Source of the DNA: an uncultured Hoeflea sp.
GTDB taxonomy: Bacteria > Pseudomonadota > Alphaproteobacteria > Rhizobiales > Rhizobiaceae
Length of the DNA: 64,000 nt
Direction: 5' to 3'
Assembly (NCBI RefSeq): GCF_947501405.1
Contig: NZ_CANMVK010000003.1
Span: forward strand, 1-64,000
Below are positions 24,116 to 34,608 of this stretch, in pieces (position 1 is the first letter of the stretch; every line of letters begins with the position of its first letter). The notes under the pieces were generated by a model that was not told the DNA's origin, did no database searches, and was given only the letters and a program-made list of their open reading frames with translations. Made by a program: the position numbers and the translations under genes.

Positions 24116-24541
24116 TCACCGCTTGTCGCCCTTGAGCGGAACACCGTAAAGCTCGAGACGGTGGTCGACCAGCCGGAATCCGTGCTCCCGGGCAATGCGC
24201 TCCTGAAGCGCCTCGATCTCTGGAGAATGAAATTCGATGACCCGGCCGGTGCGCAGGTCGATGAGATGATCGTGATGCTCTTCGGGAACGGTCTCGTAAC
24301 GCGACCGGCCATCACGAAAATCATGGCGCTCGATGATCCCGATATCCTCGAACAATTTGACCGTGCGGTACACGGTGGACATGGAAATGCGCTGATCGAC
24401 CAGCACCGCGCGGCGATGCAGTTCCTCGACATCGGGGTGGTCATCTGCGCCATCGAGCACGCGGGCGATGATCCGGCGCTGCTCGGTCATGCGCATGCCG
24501 CGCTCGGCGCAGCGGTCTTCCAGGGATTTCTGCTCTTCCAT
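24116..24541 (-). CDS. Fur-family metalloregulator, Mur type (manganese/iron)
   Basis: A 141-residue winged-helix regulator starting MEEQKSLEDRCAERGMRMTEQRR; ATG and TTG codons up to 57 bases upstream could add a non-conserved head. The DNA-binding helix is ISMSTVYRTVKLFED and the metal site is EEHHDHLID. No CxxC structural zinc motif is present and the only cysteine is near the N-terminus. In Rhizobium this lineage acts as Mur, a manganese-responsive repressor of sitABCD. It sits between rimI and plsC as in other Rhizobiales. Confidence 0.88.
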   Translation of the reverse strand: MEEQKSLEDRCAERGMRMTEQRRIIARVLDGADDHPDVEELHRRAVLVDQRISMSTVYRTVKLFEDIGIIERHDFRDGRSRYETVPEEHHDHLIDLRTGRVIEFHSPEIEALQERIAREHGFRLVDHRLELYGVPLKGDKR

Positions 24542-24604
24542 CGCCGGCCCGCCGTTTGGGTGGTGAGGGGTTTCGCCGTTGCCGGCCATCCATCCCAAGC
24601 GGGA

Positions 24605-25093
24605 CTAACGAAGATCGCGGCGCATGACAAGCGCCGTCGTGCGCCCGGCATCCGCATGGGCATAATAAGCGCGCCGCTCGCCAACCTTGATGAAGTCGAG
24701 CCTTTGGTACAGCGAAATCGCGGCAATGTTGGTCTGATCAACTTCGAGAAAAAGCTCCTCGGCGCCACGACGTTCGGCTTCCTGCAGCGCACTGCGCATC
24801 AACCGCCAGCCAAGTCCGGAACGGCGATGTCGGGGACTTGTGCCGATTGACAGGATCTCGGCTTCGCCAGCCGCTTCACGGCACAACACAAAGCCCGCCG
24901 CGTGATCGCGGGCGCGGCCTTCCGGGCACGCCAGATAGCCGAACACAGATGGCTGTGAGATCAGGCTTTCGAACTCGCCATCGCTCCAGGCGCGGGCGAA
25001 AGCCTCGCCGTGAATGCGCGCCAGGGTCGGCGCATCGCGCAGCTCGATATCGAGAATGAGACAATCAGGGGCGCGGGAGAACAGTCCGAACAT
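24605..25093 (-). CDS. rimI: ribosomal protein S18-alanine N-acetyltransferase-like GNAT
   Basis: A 162-residue GNAT acetyltransferase starting MFGLFSRAPDC. The acetyl-CoA loop is SPRHRRSGLGWRLM (a slightly unusual Q/RxxGxG/A form), followed by AEELFLEVDQTNIAAISLYQRLDF. It follows tsaB by four bases, the usual partner of RimI in bacteria, which supports the assignment. Its substrate is presumed to be the S18 N-terminus. Confidence 0.88.
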   Translation of the reverse strand: MFGLFSRAPDCLILDIELRDAPTLARIHGEAFARAWSDGEFESLISQPSVFGYLACPEGRARDHAAGFVLCREAAGEAEILSIGTSPRHRRSGLGWRLMRSALQEAERRGAEELFLEVDQTNIAAISLYQRLDFIKVGERRAYYAHADAGRTTALVMRRDLR

Positions 25094-25097
25094 GGCG

Positions 25098-25778
25098 TTA
25101 CGCACCCTTGTGCGGCAACGCAAAACCGATCTGCGGCTTGGCGTCGGCGTCGCGCAGATAGCGCGGTTCGGCAGGGTTTTGGGTCGGATCGAGCCGGGCG
25201 GCAAGCCGCGCCACCTCGGCGATCGCCGGAGCAGCGTCTTCGCCGATAATCCGTGCCCGCAGCGCGGGATCACACTCCGCAAGCAAGGGCGCGCCGCTGC
25301 CGATGATCTCGCAATCCGAATGTATGGCGAGATCGGCGGCGGCCTGCGGCGTCATTTCAGCACCGGGCGACATCACCACGCCATCAGGTCCGGCGACGAT
25401 CGCCCAGACCCGATCGCGACGGGCGTCAAATACAGCCATCATCGGGCGGCGGCAGTTTGCCGCGGCAGGAAAGGCCAGAGCCTCAAGGGTGCCCACGCCA
25501 ACAACCGGCACATCAAGCGCAAGCGCCAGCCCGCGGGCGAAGGCAACACCGACCCGGATCCCGGCAAAGGAACCGGGACCGATGGTGACGCCAAGCCGCC
25601 CGATGCGGGCAAGCCCGACACCCGCCTGATCCAAAACCGTTTCGAGAACACCGGGAAGCCTTTCGGCATGACCGCGCCCGATGTCGGGCGCAGATTGCGC
25701 CAGAACCCGGTCATCAACCTGGCTGTAAAGCGCAACCGCACAAAACCTGGCGGAACAATCGATGGCAAGTGTGAGCAC
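25098..25778 (-). CDS. tsaB: tRNA threonylcarbamoyladenosine biosynthesis protein TsaB
   Basis: A protein of about 226 residues in the ASKHA fold that supports TsaD in making t6A37 of tRNA. The motif IGPGSFAGIRVGVAFARGLAL is diagnostic. No ATG is available at the N-terminus; a GTG giving MLTLAIDCSARFC fits family starts best, and a TTG six codons upstream (25796) is the alternative. It is transcribed with rimI. Confidence 0.92.
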   Translation of the reverse strand: MLTLAIDCSARFCAVALYSQVDDRVLAQSAPDIGRGHAERLPGVLETVLDQAGVGLARIGRLGVTIGPGSFAGIRVGVAFARGLALALDVPVVGVGTLEALAFPAAANCRRPMMAVFDARRDRVWAIVAGPDGVVMSPGAEMTPQAAADLAIHSDCEIIGSGAPLLAECDPALRARIIGEDAAPAIAEVARLAARLDPTQNPAEPRYLRDADAKPQIGFALPHKGA

Positions 25779-25883
25779 GTGCGGCGTCCGGAGCAATGGC
25801 CGCGCCCGGTGCGCGGCCCTGAAACACGATCGTTTCTAAGGCTCACTTCTAAGGCTCGCTGGCTGCGCGGTAAAGGTCCGCGC

Positions 25884-26447
25884 TCAGACCGCCTCGACTT
25901 CGCGAACCTCCGGCACAAAATGCCTGAGCAGGTTCTGGATGCCGTGTTTGAGCGTTGCGGTCGAGGACGGGCAGCCCGCGCAGGCGCCCTTCATGTGCAG
26001 AAACACCTTGCCGTCGCGAAAGCCGCGGAAGGTGATGTCGCCGCCATCCTGGGCAACCGCAGGGCGGACCCGGCTTTCAAGCAGTTCCTTGATGGTCGCA
26101 ACGATGGTTTCGTCGCCGGCCTCAAAGAATTCTTCCTCGCCTTCTGCGACCTGGTCATTGCCGCCCGCCATGATCGGAGCGCCAGACATGAAATGCTCCA
26201 TGATGGTGCCCAGAATCGCCGGCTTGAGATGCTGCCAGTCGCCGCCATCCTTGGTGATGGTGATGAAATCATAGCCATAGAACACGCCGGTGACACCGGG
26301 AATGCCAAACAGCTTGCCGGCCAGCGGCGAGGCCTTGCCGGCCTCGTCGGCATCGCGGAAATCTGCGGTGCCCGCATCCATCACCACCTTGCCAGGCAGG
26401 AATTTCAGGGTCGCCGGATTCGGCGTCGATTCGGTTTGAATGAACAT
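25884..26447 (-). CDS. Nfu-type iron-sulfur scaffold protein
   Basis: A 187-residue protein with an Nfu N-terminal domain (MFIQTESTPNPATLKFLPG) and a C-terminal NifU-like domain carrying the cluster-binding CAGC (KGACAGCPSSTATLKHGI). It carries or transfers [4Fe-4S] clusters to target enzymes; the nearby MiaB and Nth products are such targets. Length and layout match mitochondrial NFU1 and rhizobial homologues. Confidence 0.93.
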   Translation of the reverse strand: MFIQTESTPNPATLKFLPGKVVMDAGTADFRDADEAGKASPLAGKLFGIPGVTGVFYGYDFITITKDGGDWQHLKPAILGTIMEHFMSGAPIMAGGNDQVAEGEEEFFEAGDETIVATIKELLESRVRPAVAQDGGDITFRGFRDGKVFLHMKGACAGCPSSTATLKHGIQNLLRHFVPEVREVEAV

Positions 26448-26571
26448 CTTGGATCTCCCGCGCGGTCATCGGACCGGGCCAGTTTAGAATACTTCCAAAC
26501 AAGATAGGCTCATGTCTAGGGCTGATCAAGGGCAGATCTTGCCCGAATCGCATCGAAACGAGCTGATTTTT

Positions 26572-27063
26572 CTAGCTCAGCGCATCGATCTCATCATCCG
26601 AAAGCGCATCGGGAATCACCGTTACCGGAATCGGGAAGGCCGCGCCGCGGCCGGCGATGGAGGCCACCAGCGGGCCCGGGCCATCTTTCGCGGAGCCGGC
26701 GGCCAGCACCAAAATGGCGATGTCCTGGTCTTCCTCGATGGCGGCATGAATTTCCTCGGTAGTCTTGCCCTGGCGGATCACCACCTCGGGATCAATGCCG
26801 ATGAGTTGGCGCATCTTTTCGCTGGCCTTGGCGAGCGTCGCCTCGGCCTCTTCCATCGCCTCGGCGCGCATGATTTCCTCGACGCCGAGCCAGTGCTGGA
26901 AATCACCCGGCTGAATGACATAGACCAAAACCAGCCCGCCGCCCGAATTGTAGGCGCGCATGCCGGCGTAGCGCATGGCGCGTTCACATTCGGGCGTGTC
27001 GTCTATGACGGCCAGAAACTTGCGCCGGTGTCCGGCTTCGCGGGAACGTCTTCGTGATACCAT
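26572..27063 (-). CDS. universal stress protein (UspA family)
   Basis: A 163-residue single Usp domain: KFLAVIDDTPECERAMRYAG at the N-terminus and VLAAGSAKDGPGPLVASIAGRG before the last strand (FPIPVTVIPDAL). The ATP-binding G-2X-G-9X-G(S/T) pattern is only partly kept, so nucleotide binding is uncertain. It lies between trpS and the nfu gene. Confidence 0.9.
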   Translation of the reverse strand: MVSRRRSREAGHRRKFLAVIDDTPECERAMRYAGMRAYNSGGGLVLVYVIQPGDFQHWLGVEEIMRAEAMEEAEATLAKASEKMRQLIGIDPEVVIRQGKTTEEIHAAIEEDQDIAILVLAAGSAKDGPGPLVASIAGRGAAFPIPVTVIPDALSDDEIDALS

Positions 27064-27116
27064 GGGCGGACCATGCCATTACAGCCCCGGCGGCGGCAAG
27101 ACCGATTTTTTCCGCC

Positions 27117-28181
27117 TCACAGGAAGCCGATGATCTCGCGGACGCCGCTCATGGTTTCTTCGGCGATGGCATTTGCGCGGCTGGATCCGTCCTTGAGGAT
27201 GGCGTCGATGTGGCTGGGATCGTCCATCAACCGCTGCATCTCCGAGGTGATGGGTTCGAGCACGGTGACGGCCAGATCGGCCAGCGCCGGCTTGAACACG
27301 GAGAATTGCTGGCCGCCATATTGCGCGATTACTTTCTCGCGGCTGATGTCGCTCAGCGCCGCGTAAATGCTCACCAGATTGTCGGCCTCCGGCCGCCCAG
27401 CGAGCTCCTCGAGCGTTTCGGGCAGCGGCGCGGGATCGGTTCTCGCCTTGCGGATCTTTTTGGCGATGGTGTCGGCATCGTCGGTCATGTTGATGCGCGA
27501 GAGATCCGAGGGTTCGGATTTCGACATCTTCTTCGATCCGTCGCGCAGGCTCATGACCCGTGGCGCCGGACCGTCGATCAACGGCTCGGTCATCGGGAAG
27601 AAGCCCGTAACCTGCTCCTCGCCAACCATCATATCGACGCCAAGCCCGGCCGCCTTGATGCGTTCGGAGAAGTCGATGTTGAATTTCTGGGCGATATCCC
27701 GGGTCAGCTCGAGATGCTGCTTCTGGTCATCGCCGACGGGCACATGGGTGGCGCGGTAGAGCAGAATGTCGGCGGCCATCAGGCTGGGATAGGCAAGCAG
27801 ACCGAGCGAGGCATTCTCGCGGTCCTTGCCGGCCTTGTCCTTGAACTGGGTCATCCGGTTCATCCAGCCGATGCGGGCGACGCAATTGAAGATCCAGGCC
27901 AGTTCGGCATGGCCCGGCACCGCCGACTGGTTGAAGACGATATGCTTGACCGGATCGATGCCCGAGGCGATGAAGGCTGCCGCAATGGAGCGGGTCTGCG
28001 CCTTCAGGTCATCATGGACCAGTTGCGCGGTGATCGAATGCATGTCGACCACGCAGAAAATGCAGTCATGCTCATCCTGCAGCGCGACGAATTTGCGGAT
28101 CGCTCCCAGATAATTGCCCAGATGCAGATTGCCGGTTGGCTGGACGCCGGAAAACACCTGCGGTTTGAAAGTGGCGGTCAT
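27117..28181 (-). CDS. trpS: tryptophanyl-tRNA synthetase
   Basis: A 354-residue class I synthetase. The start at [18 protein letters not shown] is preceded by CAGGAG. The HIGH-like motif is [11 protein letters not shown] (near residue 15-25) and the KMSKS motif is [13 protein letters not shown]. All catalytic segments expected for bacterial TrpRS are present. It lies downstream of murJ, 129 bases away. Confidence 0.97.
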   Translation of the reverse strand: MTATFKPQVFSGVQPTGNLHLGNYLGAIRKFVALQDEHDCIFCVVDMHSITAQLVHDDLKAQTRSIAAAFIASGIDPVKHIVFNQSAVPGHAELAWIFNCVARIGWMNRMTQFKDKAGKDRENASLGLLAYPSLMAADILLYRATHVPVGDDQKQHLELTRDIAQKFNIDFSERIKAAGLGVDMMVGEEQVTGFFPMTEPLIDGPAPRVMSLRDGSKKMSKSEPSDLSRINMTDDADTIAKKIRKARTDPAPLPETLEELAGRPEADNLVSIYAALSDISREKVIAQYGGQQFSVFKPALADLAVTVLEPITSEMQRLMDDPSHIDAILKDGSSRANAIAEETMSGVREIIGFL

Positions 28182-28310
28182 GCTTCGCGCTCCTGACGGG
28201 CTGGTGGAGGGCCCGGATGCCTCGTTGAAATCAGGCGGGTTGAAATCGGGCGCGGTTATGGGCGGGCCGCGCGCCAACGTCAAGGTGCGTTGCGCTTATC
28301 GCGCGCCGTA

Positions 28311-29876
28311 TCAGCTCTTGCGGCGGCGCTTGAGGAGTCGCGCGAATTCGCGCCGGTCGAGTGCTCCGGTGAGGATTGCGAACCCGAAATAGATCACAAA
28401 GGCAAACGCGATGACGCCCAGCACGGCAACGAGCCGGACGAGCAATCCTGATTCGAGCAGGAAGGCGGCGTAGCGCGCCTCGATCCACCACAGGGCCGCG
28501 CCCATCAGCGCAGCGCCAGCGGAAATCAGCGCAAGCCGTCTGAGCGTGATGGCCTGCGGCCTGAACAGATCGCCCGACCACAACCGCCCGCCGAGATAGA
28601 GCGCAGCGATCCAACCCGACAGGCTGGTGGCAAGGGCGATGCCGGCCACGCCGATGCGGGGAAACAGCAAGAGGCTACCGGCAATATTCAAGATAACCGA
28701 GATAATCGAGGCGCGGAGCGGGGTGCGCATATCCTCGCGGGCGTAGAAGGCCGGGGTGAAGATCTTGGTCAGCACGAAGGCTGGCAGGCCGATGGCGAAA
28801 GCGGCCAGCACCGATGCCGTAACCAGCGTGGTCTCGCGGGTGAAGGCGCCACGCTCGAACACCAGGGCAATGATCGGTTCTGGCAACAGCGCCAGACCTA
28901 CGGCTGCGGGCACGGTGATGGCCATGCCGAATTCGAGGCTGCGGTTTTGCAGATATTGAGCTTCCTCGGCGTTGCCCGCCCGCAATGCGCGCGACAGTTC
29001 GGGAAGCAGCACCACCCCGATGGCGATGCCGATCACGCCCAGCGGCAACTGGTTGAGCCGGTCGGCATAATTTATCACCGCGATGGCGCCGGCTTCGGCA
29101 GACGCGATGATCTGACCCACCAGCAGGTTGATCTGGGTGATGCCACCGGTGATCGCCGCGGGCAGCGCCAGCCACAAAAGACGCTTGACGGCTGGTGTAA
29201 GCCGGGGCCTTGCCGGCGCGAGTGTAAAGCCCTCGCGCCTGAGCGCCCAGATCAAAAGCCCCAGTTGCGCCACGCCAGACAGCGTCACCGACCAGCTCAT
29301 CACCAGGCCGATTTCCGGGGCGGCAAGATCAAGATAGCCCGACATCAGCAGGCTTGTGACCAGCACGATGTTGAGCAGCACCGGCGCCAGCGCGGCAAGA
29401 AAATAGCGCCGCATCGAATTCAAAATGCCCGCCATCATCGCCACAAGGCTCATCGCGGCCAAATAGGGAAACATGATGCGCGCCAGAAGCACGGTCAAAT
29501 CGAATTTGGCCGGATCGGCGGCGAATTTCGGCGCGATCACCGTTCCGACCAAAAACGGCATGAAGATCATTGCCAGCGCGCTGAGCGCAAACAAGGTCAG
29601 CAGCAGAACCGAGAGCACCTGCTCGGCGAACTTCTTCGCCGCAAGAGTTCCGCCGGCCTCGATCTCCTTGGCAAACAGCGGCACGAAGGCTGCGTTGAAA
29701 GCCCCCTCGGCAAACAGGCGGCGAAACAGGTTGGGAAAGCGGAAGGCGGCGTAAAACGCGTCAGCCACGGGGCCTGCGCCGAGAAAGGCAGCGATCATCG
29801 CCTCGCGCACAAAGCCAAGTACGCGGCTTGCCATGGTGGCCCCGCCGACGCTGGCGAATTTGGCAACCAGGCTCAT
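28311..29876 (-). CDS. murJ: lipid II flippase MurJ (MviN)
   Basis: A 521-residue inner-membrane protein with about 14 helices of the MATE-like MOP superfamily. The start [26 protein letters not shown] is the family signature, followed by [26 protein letters not shown]. It moves lipid II across the membrane for peptidoglycan synthesis. Its ATG overlaps the glnD stop by four bases, so the two are coupled; glnD-murJ adjacency is conserved in Rhizobiales. Confidence 0.96.
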   Translation of the reverse strand: MSLVAKFASVGGATMASRVLGFVREAMIAAFLGAGPVADAFYAAFRFPNLFRRLFAEGAFNAAFVPLFAKEIEAGGTLAAKKFAEQVLSVLLLTLFALSALAMIFMPFLVGTVIAPKFAADPAKFDLTVLLARIMFPYLAAMSLVAMMAGILNSMRRYFLAALAPVLLNIVLVTSLLMSGYLDLAAPEIGLVMSWSVTLSGVAQLGLLIWALRREGFTLAPARPRLTPAVKRLLWLALPAAITGGITQINLLVGQIIASAEAGAIAVINYADRLNQLPLGVIGIAIGVVLLPELSRALRAGNAEEAQYLQNRSLEFGMAITVPAAVGLALLPEPIIALVFERGAFTRETTLVTASVLAAFAIGLPAFVLTKIFTPAFYAREDMRTPLRASIISVILNIAGSLLLFPRIGVAGIALATSLSGWIAALYLGGRLWSGDLFRPQAITLRRLALISAGAALMGAALWWIEARYAAFLLESGLLVRLVAVLGVIAFAFVIYFGFAILTGALDRREFARLLKRRRKS

Positions 29877-32734
29877 GCGCCAGTGTCCGCCTTGGCGGTC
29901 TGGGCGCGTCCGCGGCGGGCCGAGCCGTGCGGAGCGATCATGCCGGGCGGCATCTTGTCGCGGACCTCGTCATTTTCCTTGGCGAGAACGGCCTTGAGCC
30001 GCGCGGCAATGTTGGTCTGGCGGTTTTCAGTGGTGATCTTCTGGCCGACGAGATCGCGGACATAGAAGGTGTCGACCACCTTTTCGCCAAAGGTGGTGAT
30101 GTGCGCCGACGCGATGTCGAGCGACAGATCCGAGAGCACCGACGTGATCTCCGACAACAGGCCCGGCCGATCGAGACACTCGACCTCGATAACGGTAAAT
30201 TTGTTGGACAGCGTGTTGGACAGCGTCACCTGTGGCTTGACCGTGAAGGGACGAGTCTTGCGGCGACCGCGGCTCTTGCGGGCAATGACTTCGGGAATGT
30301 GCGCCTTGCCGGCAAGCACATCCTCAATCATGCGACCGATGGAGGCGGCGCGGCGCAGTTCGTCCGCGTCATCGGGCAGTTCACGATTGATGAGGATCGT
30401 ATCGAGCGCCCGCCCGTCGGAGGTGGTGAAGACCTGCGCATCGGCGATATTGGCGCCGGCGGCGGCACAGGCGCCGGCGACCACGGACAACAGCCGGGGA
30501 TGGTCGGGCGACAGCAAGGTAATTTCGGTGATGGCGTGAAAGGCATGGGTGCGCACCATAGTGGCGAGCTTCTTGCCGGCCTTGTCGGTTTCGCGGATGA
30601 ATTCCGCGTGACGCACCTGTTCATCAAGCGGCACGGCCAGAAGATAGGGCTCGTAGTGAAGCTTGAGATAGGCCTTGCGGTCTTTCGCCGTCCAGTCGCC
30701 GAGCGCTTCGGCCAGCGCCTCGCGTGCATGGGCGGCGCGTTCTTTACGCGAAACCTCAGAAAATCCGCCCGACAGCATAAGCTCGGTCTCGTAGTAAAGC
30801 GTGCGCAGAAGCTGGCCTTTCCAGCCGTTCCACACGCCGGGGCCGACCGCGCGTATGTCGCACACCGACAGCACCAGCAGCATTTTCAGCCGCTCAAGCG
30901 AACGCACTTTCTCGGCGAAATCCGAGATCGTCTTGCGATCATTAAGATCCCGCGACTGGGCCACCATCGACATGGTGAGATGTTCCTGGATCAGCCAGGC
31001 AACGAGATCGGTCTGGTGGGCGGACAGGCCCAGCCGCGGACACAGTTTGCGCGCCACCTTGGCGCCCGCGACGGAGTGATCTTCGGGGCGGCCCTTGGCG
31101 ATGTCATGCAGGAACACGGCCACGTAAAGCGCCTCGCGCTCCTCGATGCCGGGCAGCAGTTTTGACGCCAGCGGGTGCTCACGCGCCTCTTCGCCCTTGT
31201 CGATGCCCGACAGCACCGAGACGGTGCGAATGAGATGCTCGTCGACCGTGTAGTGATGATACATGTTGAACTGCATCATCGAGACGATCTTGCCGAATTC
31301 GGGAATGAAGCGGCCGAGCACACCGGCCTCGTTCATCCGCCTGAGGATCACCGCGGGCTGGCGCTTCGATGTCAGGATCGACAGGAACAGCCGGTTGGCC
31401 TCCTCGTCATTTCGAAGTTCGGTGTTGATCATCCTGAGCGACCGCGTCACTCGCTTGAGCGCATCGGGGTGAAACTCCAGTTCGCGGATATCGGCGAGGT
31501 GGAACATGCGAATGATGTTGACCGGATCGCGCTTGAAAACGTCGGCATCGGCGAGATTGATACGGCCCTTGTCCTCGATAAAATCAAGTGTACCGGGGAT
31601 CTTGCGCGGACGGTTGGCAAAACGGCTGATCACCCCGGTCAGCCCCGGCGCCTGTTTGGCCTGCTGATCCTCGAGCCCGGCACAGAAGATGCGGGTGAGA
31701 TCGCCCACATCCTTGGCCACCAGGAAGTAATGCTTCATGAAGCGCTCGACCGAGGACAGGCCGGGATGATCCTGATAGCCAAGGCTTGTGGCAATATCGC
31801 GCTGGATGTCGAAGGACAGCCGCTCCTCGGCCTTGCCGGTGAGAAAATGCATGTGACAGCGCACCGCCCAGAGGAAATCCTCGGCTTTTTCGAACAGCTT
31901 GAATTCACGCCGCGACAACACGCCAAGCCCCACGAGATCGGCGGTGTCGCGGATCTGGTAGAAATATTTGGCAATCCAGAACAGCGTGTTGAGATCACGC
32001 AGGCCGCCCTTGCCTTCCTTGACATTGGGCTCGACAAGATAGCGGGTGTCGCCGGCCTTGCGGTGGCGCTCATCGCGCTCGGCGAGCTTGGAGCCGATGA
32101 ACTCGGGGCCACTGCCTTCGACCACCTCTTTTTCGAAACGCTCGGCAAGATCGTCGAACAGGGTCTGCTCGCCGCACAGGAAGCGGGCCTCCAAAATGGC
32201 GGTGCGGATGGTCATGTCGGAGCGCGAAAGGCGGATGCACTCATCAACATTGCGGGTGGCGTGCCCCACCTTCAGGCCCATGTCCCACAGAATGTAGAGG
32301 ATCCACTCGACCACCTGTTCGGTCCAGGGGGTCTGTTTGTAGGGCAGCACGAACAAAAGATCGATATCGGAGCCCGGTGCCAGCGTGCCGCGGCCATAGC
32401 CGCCGACGGCGGTCACGGTCATGCGCTCCGAGGTCGACGGGTTTTCGACACGGTAGACGTGAATGCTGGCGTAATCGTACAGCGCATCGGTGATCACATC
32501 TTGCAAATGGCAGATGCGCTGGGCGCACAAAATGCCGCCGCCATCACCGGCCAGGAGCTCGCGGGCGCGCGCCCGGCCCCGGGCATTGACTCGCTTGACC
32601 TCGGCGAGAACCGCCTGGCGCGCCTCGGTGGTCGCGCCGCCATGCTGTTCGGCGATGGCGTCGAGACTGGCGCGCAGCACGGCGGGATCGACGATCTCGT
32701 CCAGGCGCAATCGGGTTTCGGCGGATTCTTGCAT
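29873..32734 (-). CDS. glnD: [protein-PII] uridylyltransferase/uridylyl-removing enzyme
   Basis: A 953-residue nitrogen sensor that uridylylates PII at low glutamine and removes it at high glutamine. The start is [17 protein letters not shown], after AGGACC; more than 200 upstream in-frame residues are non-conserved. The nucleotidyltransferase motif [18 protein letters not shown] spans residues 111-128. An HD domain (HDIAKG) follows, and two ACT domains occur at the C-terminus ([35 protein letters not shown]). It heads the glnD-murJ pair. Confidence 0.96.
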   Translation of the reverse strand: MQESAETRLRLDEIVDPAVLRASLDAIAEQHGGATTEARQAVLAEVKRVNARGRARARELLAGDGGGILCAQRICHLQDVITDALYDYASIHVYRVENPSTSERMTVTAVGGYGRGTLAPGSDIDLLFVLPYKQTPWTEQVVEWILYILWDMGLKVGHATRNVDECIRLSRSDMTIRTAILEARFLCGEQTLFDDLAERFEKEVVEGSGPEFIGSKLAERDERHRKAGDTRYLVEPNVKEGKGGLRDLNTLFWIAKYFYQIRDTADLVGLGVLSRREFKLFEKAEDFLWAVRCHMHFLTGKAEERLSFDIQRDIATSLGYQDHPGLSSVERFMKHYFLVAKDVGDLTRIFCAGLEDQQAKQAPGLTGVISRFANRPRKIPGTLDFIEDKGRINLADADVFKRDPVNIIRMFHLADIRELEFHPDALKRVTRSLRMINTELRNDEEANRLFLSILTSKRQPAVILRRMNEAGVLGRFIPEFGKIVSMMQFNMYHHYTVDEHLIRTVSVLSGIDKGEEAREHPLASKLLPGIEEREALYVAVFLHDIAKGRPEDHSVAGAKVARKLCPRLGLSAHQTDLVAWLIQEHLTMSMVAQSRDLNDRKTISDFAEKVRSLERLKMLLVLSVCDIRAVGPGVWNGWKGQLLRTLYYETELMLSGGFSEVSRKERAAHAREALAEALGDWTAKDRKAYLKLHYEPYLLAVPLDEQVRHAEFIRETDKAGKKLATMVRTHAFHAITEITLLSPDHPRLLSVVAGACAAAGANIADAQVFTTSDGRALDTILINRELPDDADELRRAASIGRMIEDVLAGKAHIPEVIARKSRGRRKTRPFTVKPQVTLSNTLSNKFTVIEVECLDRPGLLSEITSVLSDLSLDIASAHITTFGEKVVDTFYVRDLVGQKITTENRQTNIAARLKAVLAKENDEVRDKMPPGMIAPHGSARRGRAQTAKADTGA

Positions 32735-33065
32735 TGCAACGGTCCTGGTCGCGGGCCGGTCCGGCCCGCCTTGAGCGCCACGCGGTTCGCTTATGCGCAT
32801 CCGGCGCCGTAACGTATTGAAAAAACGCAATTCCATCGGCGCCGGGAGACGACCGGGGACGCGCGGCACGCTTTGGCCGGGGCTGCTATAGCCTGTTTTG
32901 GCGGCAAGCGACAGTGTTTGACGCCGCCTGTGCGGTTGATCGCCCGCGCCGCCATCCCCAAATGCTGTGGGCAAGCCCGGATGGCGCGCCTTTGCACCCA
33001 CATCGCCGCAGTCGTTACCGGACGCGCACGCCAGATCAACTGTTGCCGCAGGAAGGACGCCGCTC
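32735..33065. other. divergent intergenic region, glnD and CysZ-like gene
   Basis: These 331 bases carry the leader of glnD (minus) and of the CysZ/EI24-like gene (plus). No protein family is recognisable in the open frames. The plus-strand ribosome site AGGAAGGA lies at its right end. I see no strong hairpin. Confidence 0.5.
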
Positions 33066-33779
33066 ATGATTATCGAAGCCGCACGGATGGGGGGCTCCAA
33101 CCTTTTCTCGCCCGCATCGCGATCCGTGCTGTTTAAATCGCTGGGACTGACGATCCTGCTGCTGGCGGGTCTGTGGTTCGGGCTTGGCGAATTGTTTTCC
33201 GCCTTTGCCATGCCCTGGCTCGACGCGCTGCTGCCGGGCCTGCCGGATTGGGCAGGCTGGGCAGGCACGATTGCGGCAATCATCGCCGGCGTCGGCCTGG
33301 CGCTGGTGCTGGCACTGTTCGTCGCACCCGTCACCGCCGTGATGGCAGGCTTGTTTCTCGACGACATCGCCGAGGTGATCGAGACACGTGATTATCCCGA
33401 CGAGACGCCCGGACGCCCGATGCCGATCGGCCAGTCGATCAGGCAATCGCTGGGCTTTTTGCTGGTGGTGGGCCTGGGCAACATTTTCGCGCTGCTTCTG
33501 CTCCTGGTGCCGGGCGTTAATCTGGCGGCATTCTTTCTGGTCAACGGCTATCTGCTGGGCCGGGAGTATTTCGAATTCGCGGCCATGCGCTTCATGAGTC
33601 CGGCCGACGCCAAGAGACTCAGGGCCCGCAACTCGACCACGATCTTCTTCGCCGGCCTGATCATCGCCGCCTTCCTGTCGGTGCCGCTTTTAAACCTGCT
33701 CACCCCGATGTTCGCCGCCGGCATGATGGTGCATCTGCACAAGATGGTGGTGAGGACGGCGGTTGCGAGCAACGCTTAG
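33066..33779 (+). CDS. EI24/CysZ-family membrane protein
   Basis: A 237-residue inner-membrane protein with about five hydrophobic segments, starting at an ATG preceded by AGGAAGGA. The EI24 signature region is [24 protein letters not shown], and the conserved [18 protein letters not shown] follows. CysZ of E. coli imports sulfate, but no cysteine genes are near, so the substrate is open. It converges on the decayed dehydrogenase remnant and marks the left edge of the accessory region. Confidence 0.82.
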   Translation: MIIEAARMGGSNLFSPASRSVLFKSLGLTILLLAGLWFGLGELFSAFAMPWLDALLPGLPDWAGWAGTIAAIIAGVGLALVLALFVAPVTAVMAGLFLDDIAEVIETRDYPDETPGRPMPIGQSIRQSLGFLLVVGLGNIFALLLLLVPGVNLAAFFLVNGYLLGREYFEFAAMRFMSPADAKRLRARNSTTIFFAGLIIAAFLSVPLLNLLTPMFAAGMMVHLHKMVVRTAVASNA

Positions 33780-34098
33780 CGTCTGACAGCGCTCGCCGTT
33801 TATCCAAGCCGGGAAGATACCGTTTGACCGCTATGGGCGGGAAGCGGACCTTCGCTTGTAAGGAGGCCTAAGCGCGGCGGGCGGTTGCCCGGCGGCAGGG
33901 TGCAGACGGTGTGCATTCCGCGTGGAGAAAAACCTTTGGCCAGGGCGCTGTCCGAAGGGTCTTGCTTCTCAACGGGTTCTTAGGAACGCGGCCATTGGCA
34001 AGGCACAAACCGTAGGGCCACGGAGGCAACTCTGGAAGGGCCTGCGGGCAGGACTGGCGCGCAAAATGCCGTTACGGGCGGTCTTTGGACCGCATTAC
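33780..34098. other. non-coding or decayed sequence at the island's left edge
   Basis: About 320 bases follow the CysZ-like gene with no recognisable protein in any frame. They may hold the scrambled 3' part of the adjacent dehydrogenase remnant or an unidentified RNA. The right end contains one arm of the nested inverted repeat described at 34044-34142. Confidence 0.4.
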
Positions 34099-34142
34099 CT
34101 AGATTTCGGACGCGGCCCATAGACCGCCCGTTGTCCTGCCTG
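34044..34142. repeat. nested inverted repeat of about 100 bp
   Basis: Bases 34074-34084 and 34121-34131 are exact 11-base inverted copies. Outside them, 34044-34054 and 34132-34142 match in inverted form with one mismatch. The size and nested form recall the palindromic intergenic elements (RIME-type) of rhizobia, but I cannot assign a family. It overlaps the weak end of the dehydrogenase remnant. Confidence 0.5.
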
Positions 34143-34608
34143 CCGCCGCACGCGCGGCAGTGATGTTGGAAGCAGAAGGCCAGACGGGAAACCGGGCGTG
34201 GCAAAGGGCAACCATGCCTTGCTTTCCGCGCGCCGGGTGATACGGGTCGATGATGGCCATCGCAGACCCCCTGACCAGCGACACCGGCGCGGCGCGAGCA
34301 ACCGTGCGTCCGCGCTCACCCTGCAGGCGCGCCTCCGGAAGACCGATCTCTCGCGTCGCTATCCCTATTATTGCGTTACCGCGGGCGTCTATCTCCTCGG
34401 CAATGCAGCGAAGAAAACGTGCTCTCACGGTCCGGCTCAGAGCGCTGTGGGACGTAAATGCAGCCTCGGCTGCCTCGACAGCGCGGTTGATTAGATCTGG
34501 CGTGCCTTGATGGAAGCGGTCGGGATCACCGCCCACCGGCATGTTGTAAAAACTGTCGCCTTCGGCAACACAGTCGCCAGCAATGAGGTGTTTTCCAGCC
34601 AGTATCAC
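34099..34608 (-). pseudogene. decayed 2,5-dioxovalerate (2-oxoglutarate semialdehyde) dehydrogenase
   Basis: The frame keeps the N-terminus of the KGSADH aldehyde dehydrogenase family: LAGKHLIAG, ALSRTVRARFLRCIAEEID and the strongly conserved GLPEARLQGERGRT. Further on it is eroded: PVWPSASNITAARAAAG lines up with the normal cofactor-site segment GASNFPLAFSTAGG. It stops after about 170 codons instead of about 525, with no catalytic cysteine. The probable original start is a GTG overlapping the upstream gene's TGA (ATGTGA). A working enzyme would oxidise the product of the XylX-like dehydratase to 2-oxoglutarate. Confidence 0.8.

Noticed and set aside
31175-32812. Plus-strand open frame opposite glnD
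   Set aside because: Antisense to intact glnD motifs and without any domain of its own.
33780-34043. Possible structured RNA (RNase P or tmRNA) in the GC-rich gap
   Set aside because: The conserved cores of RNase P RNA and of two-piece alphaproteobacterial tmRNA are absent.
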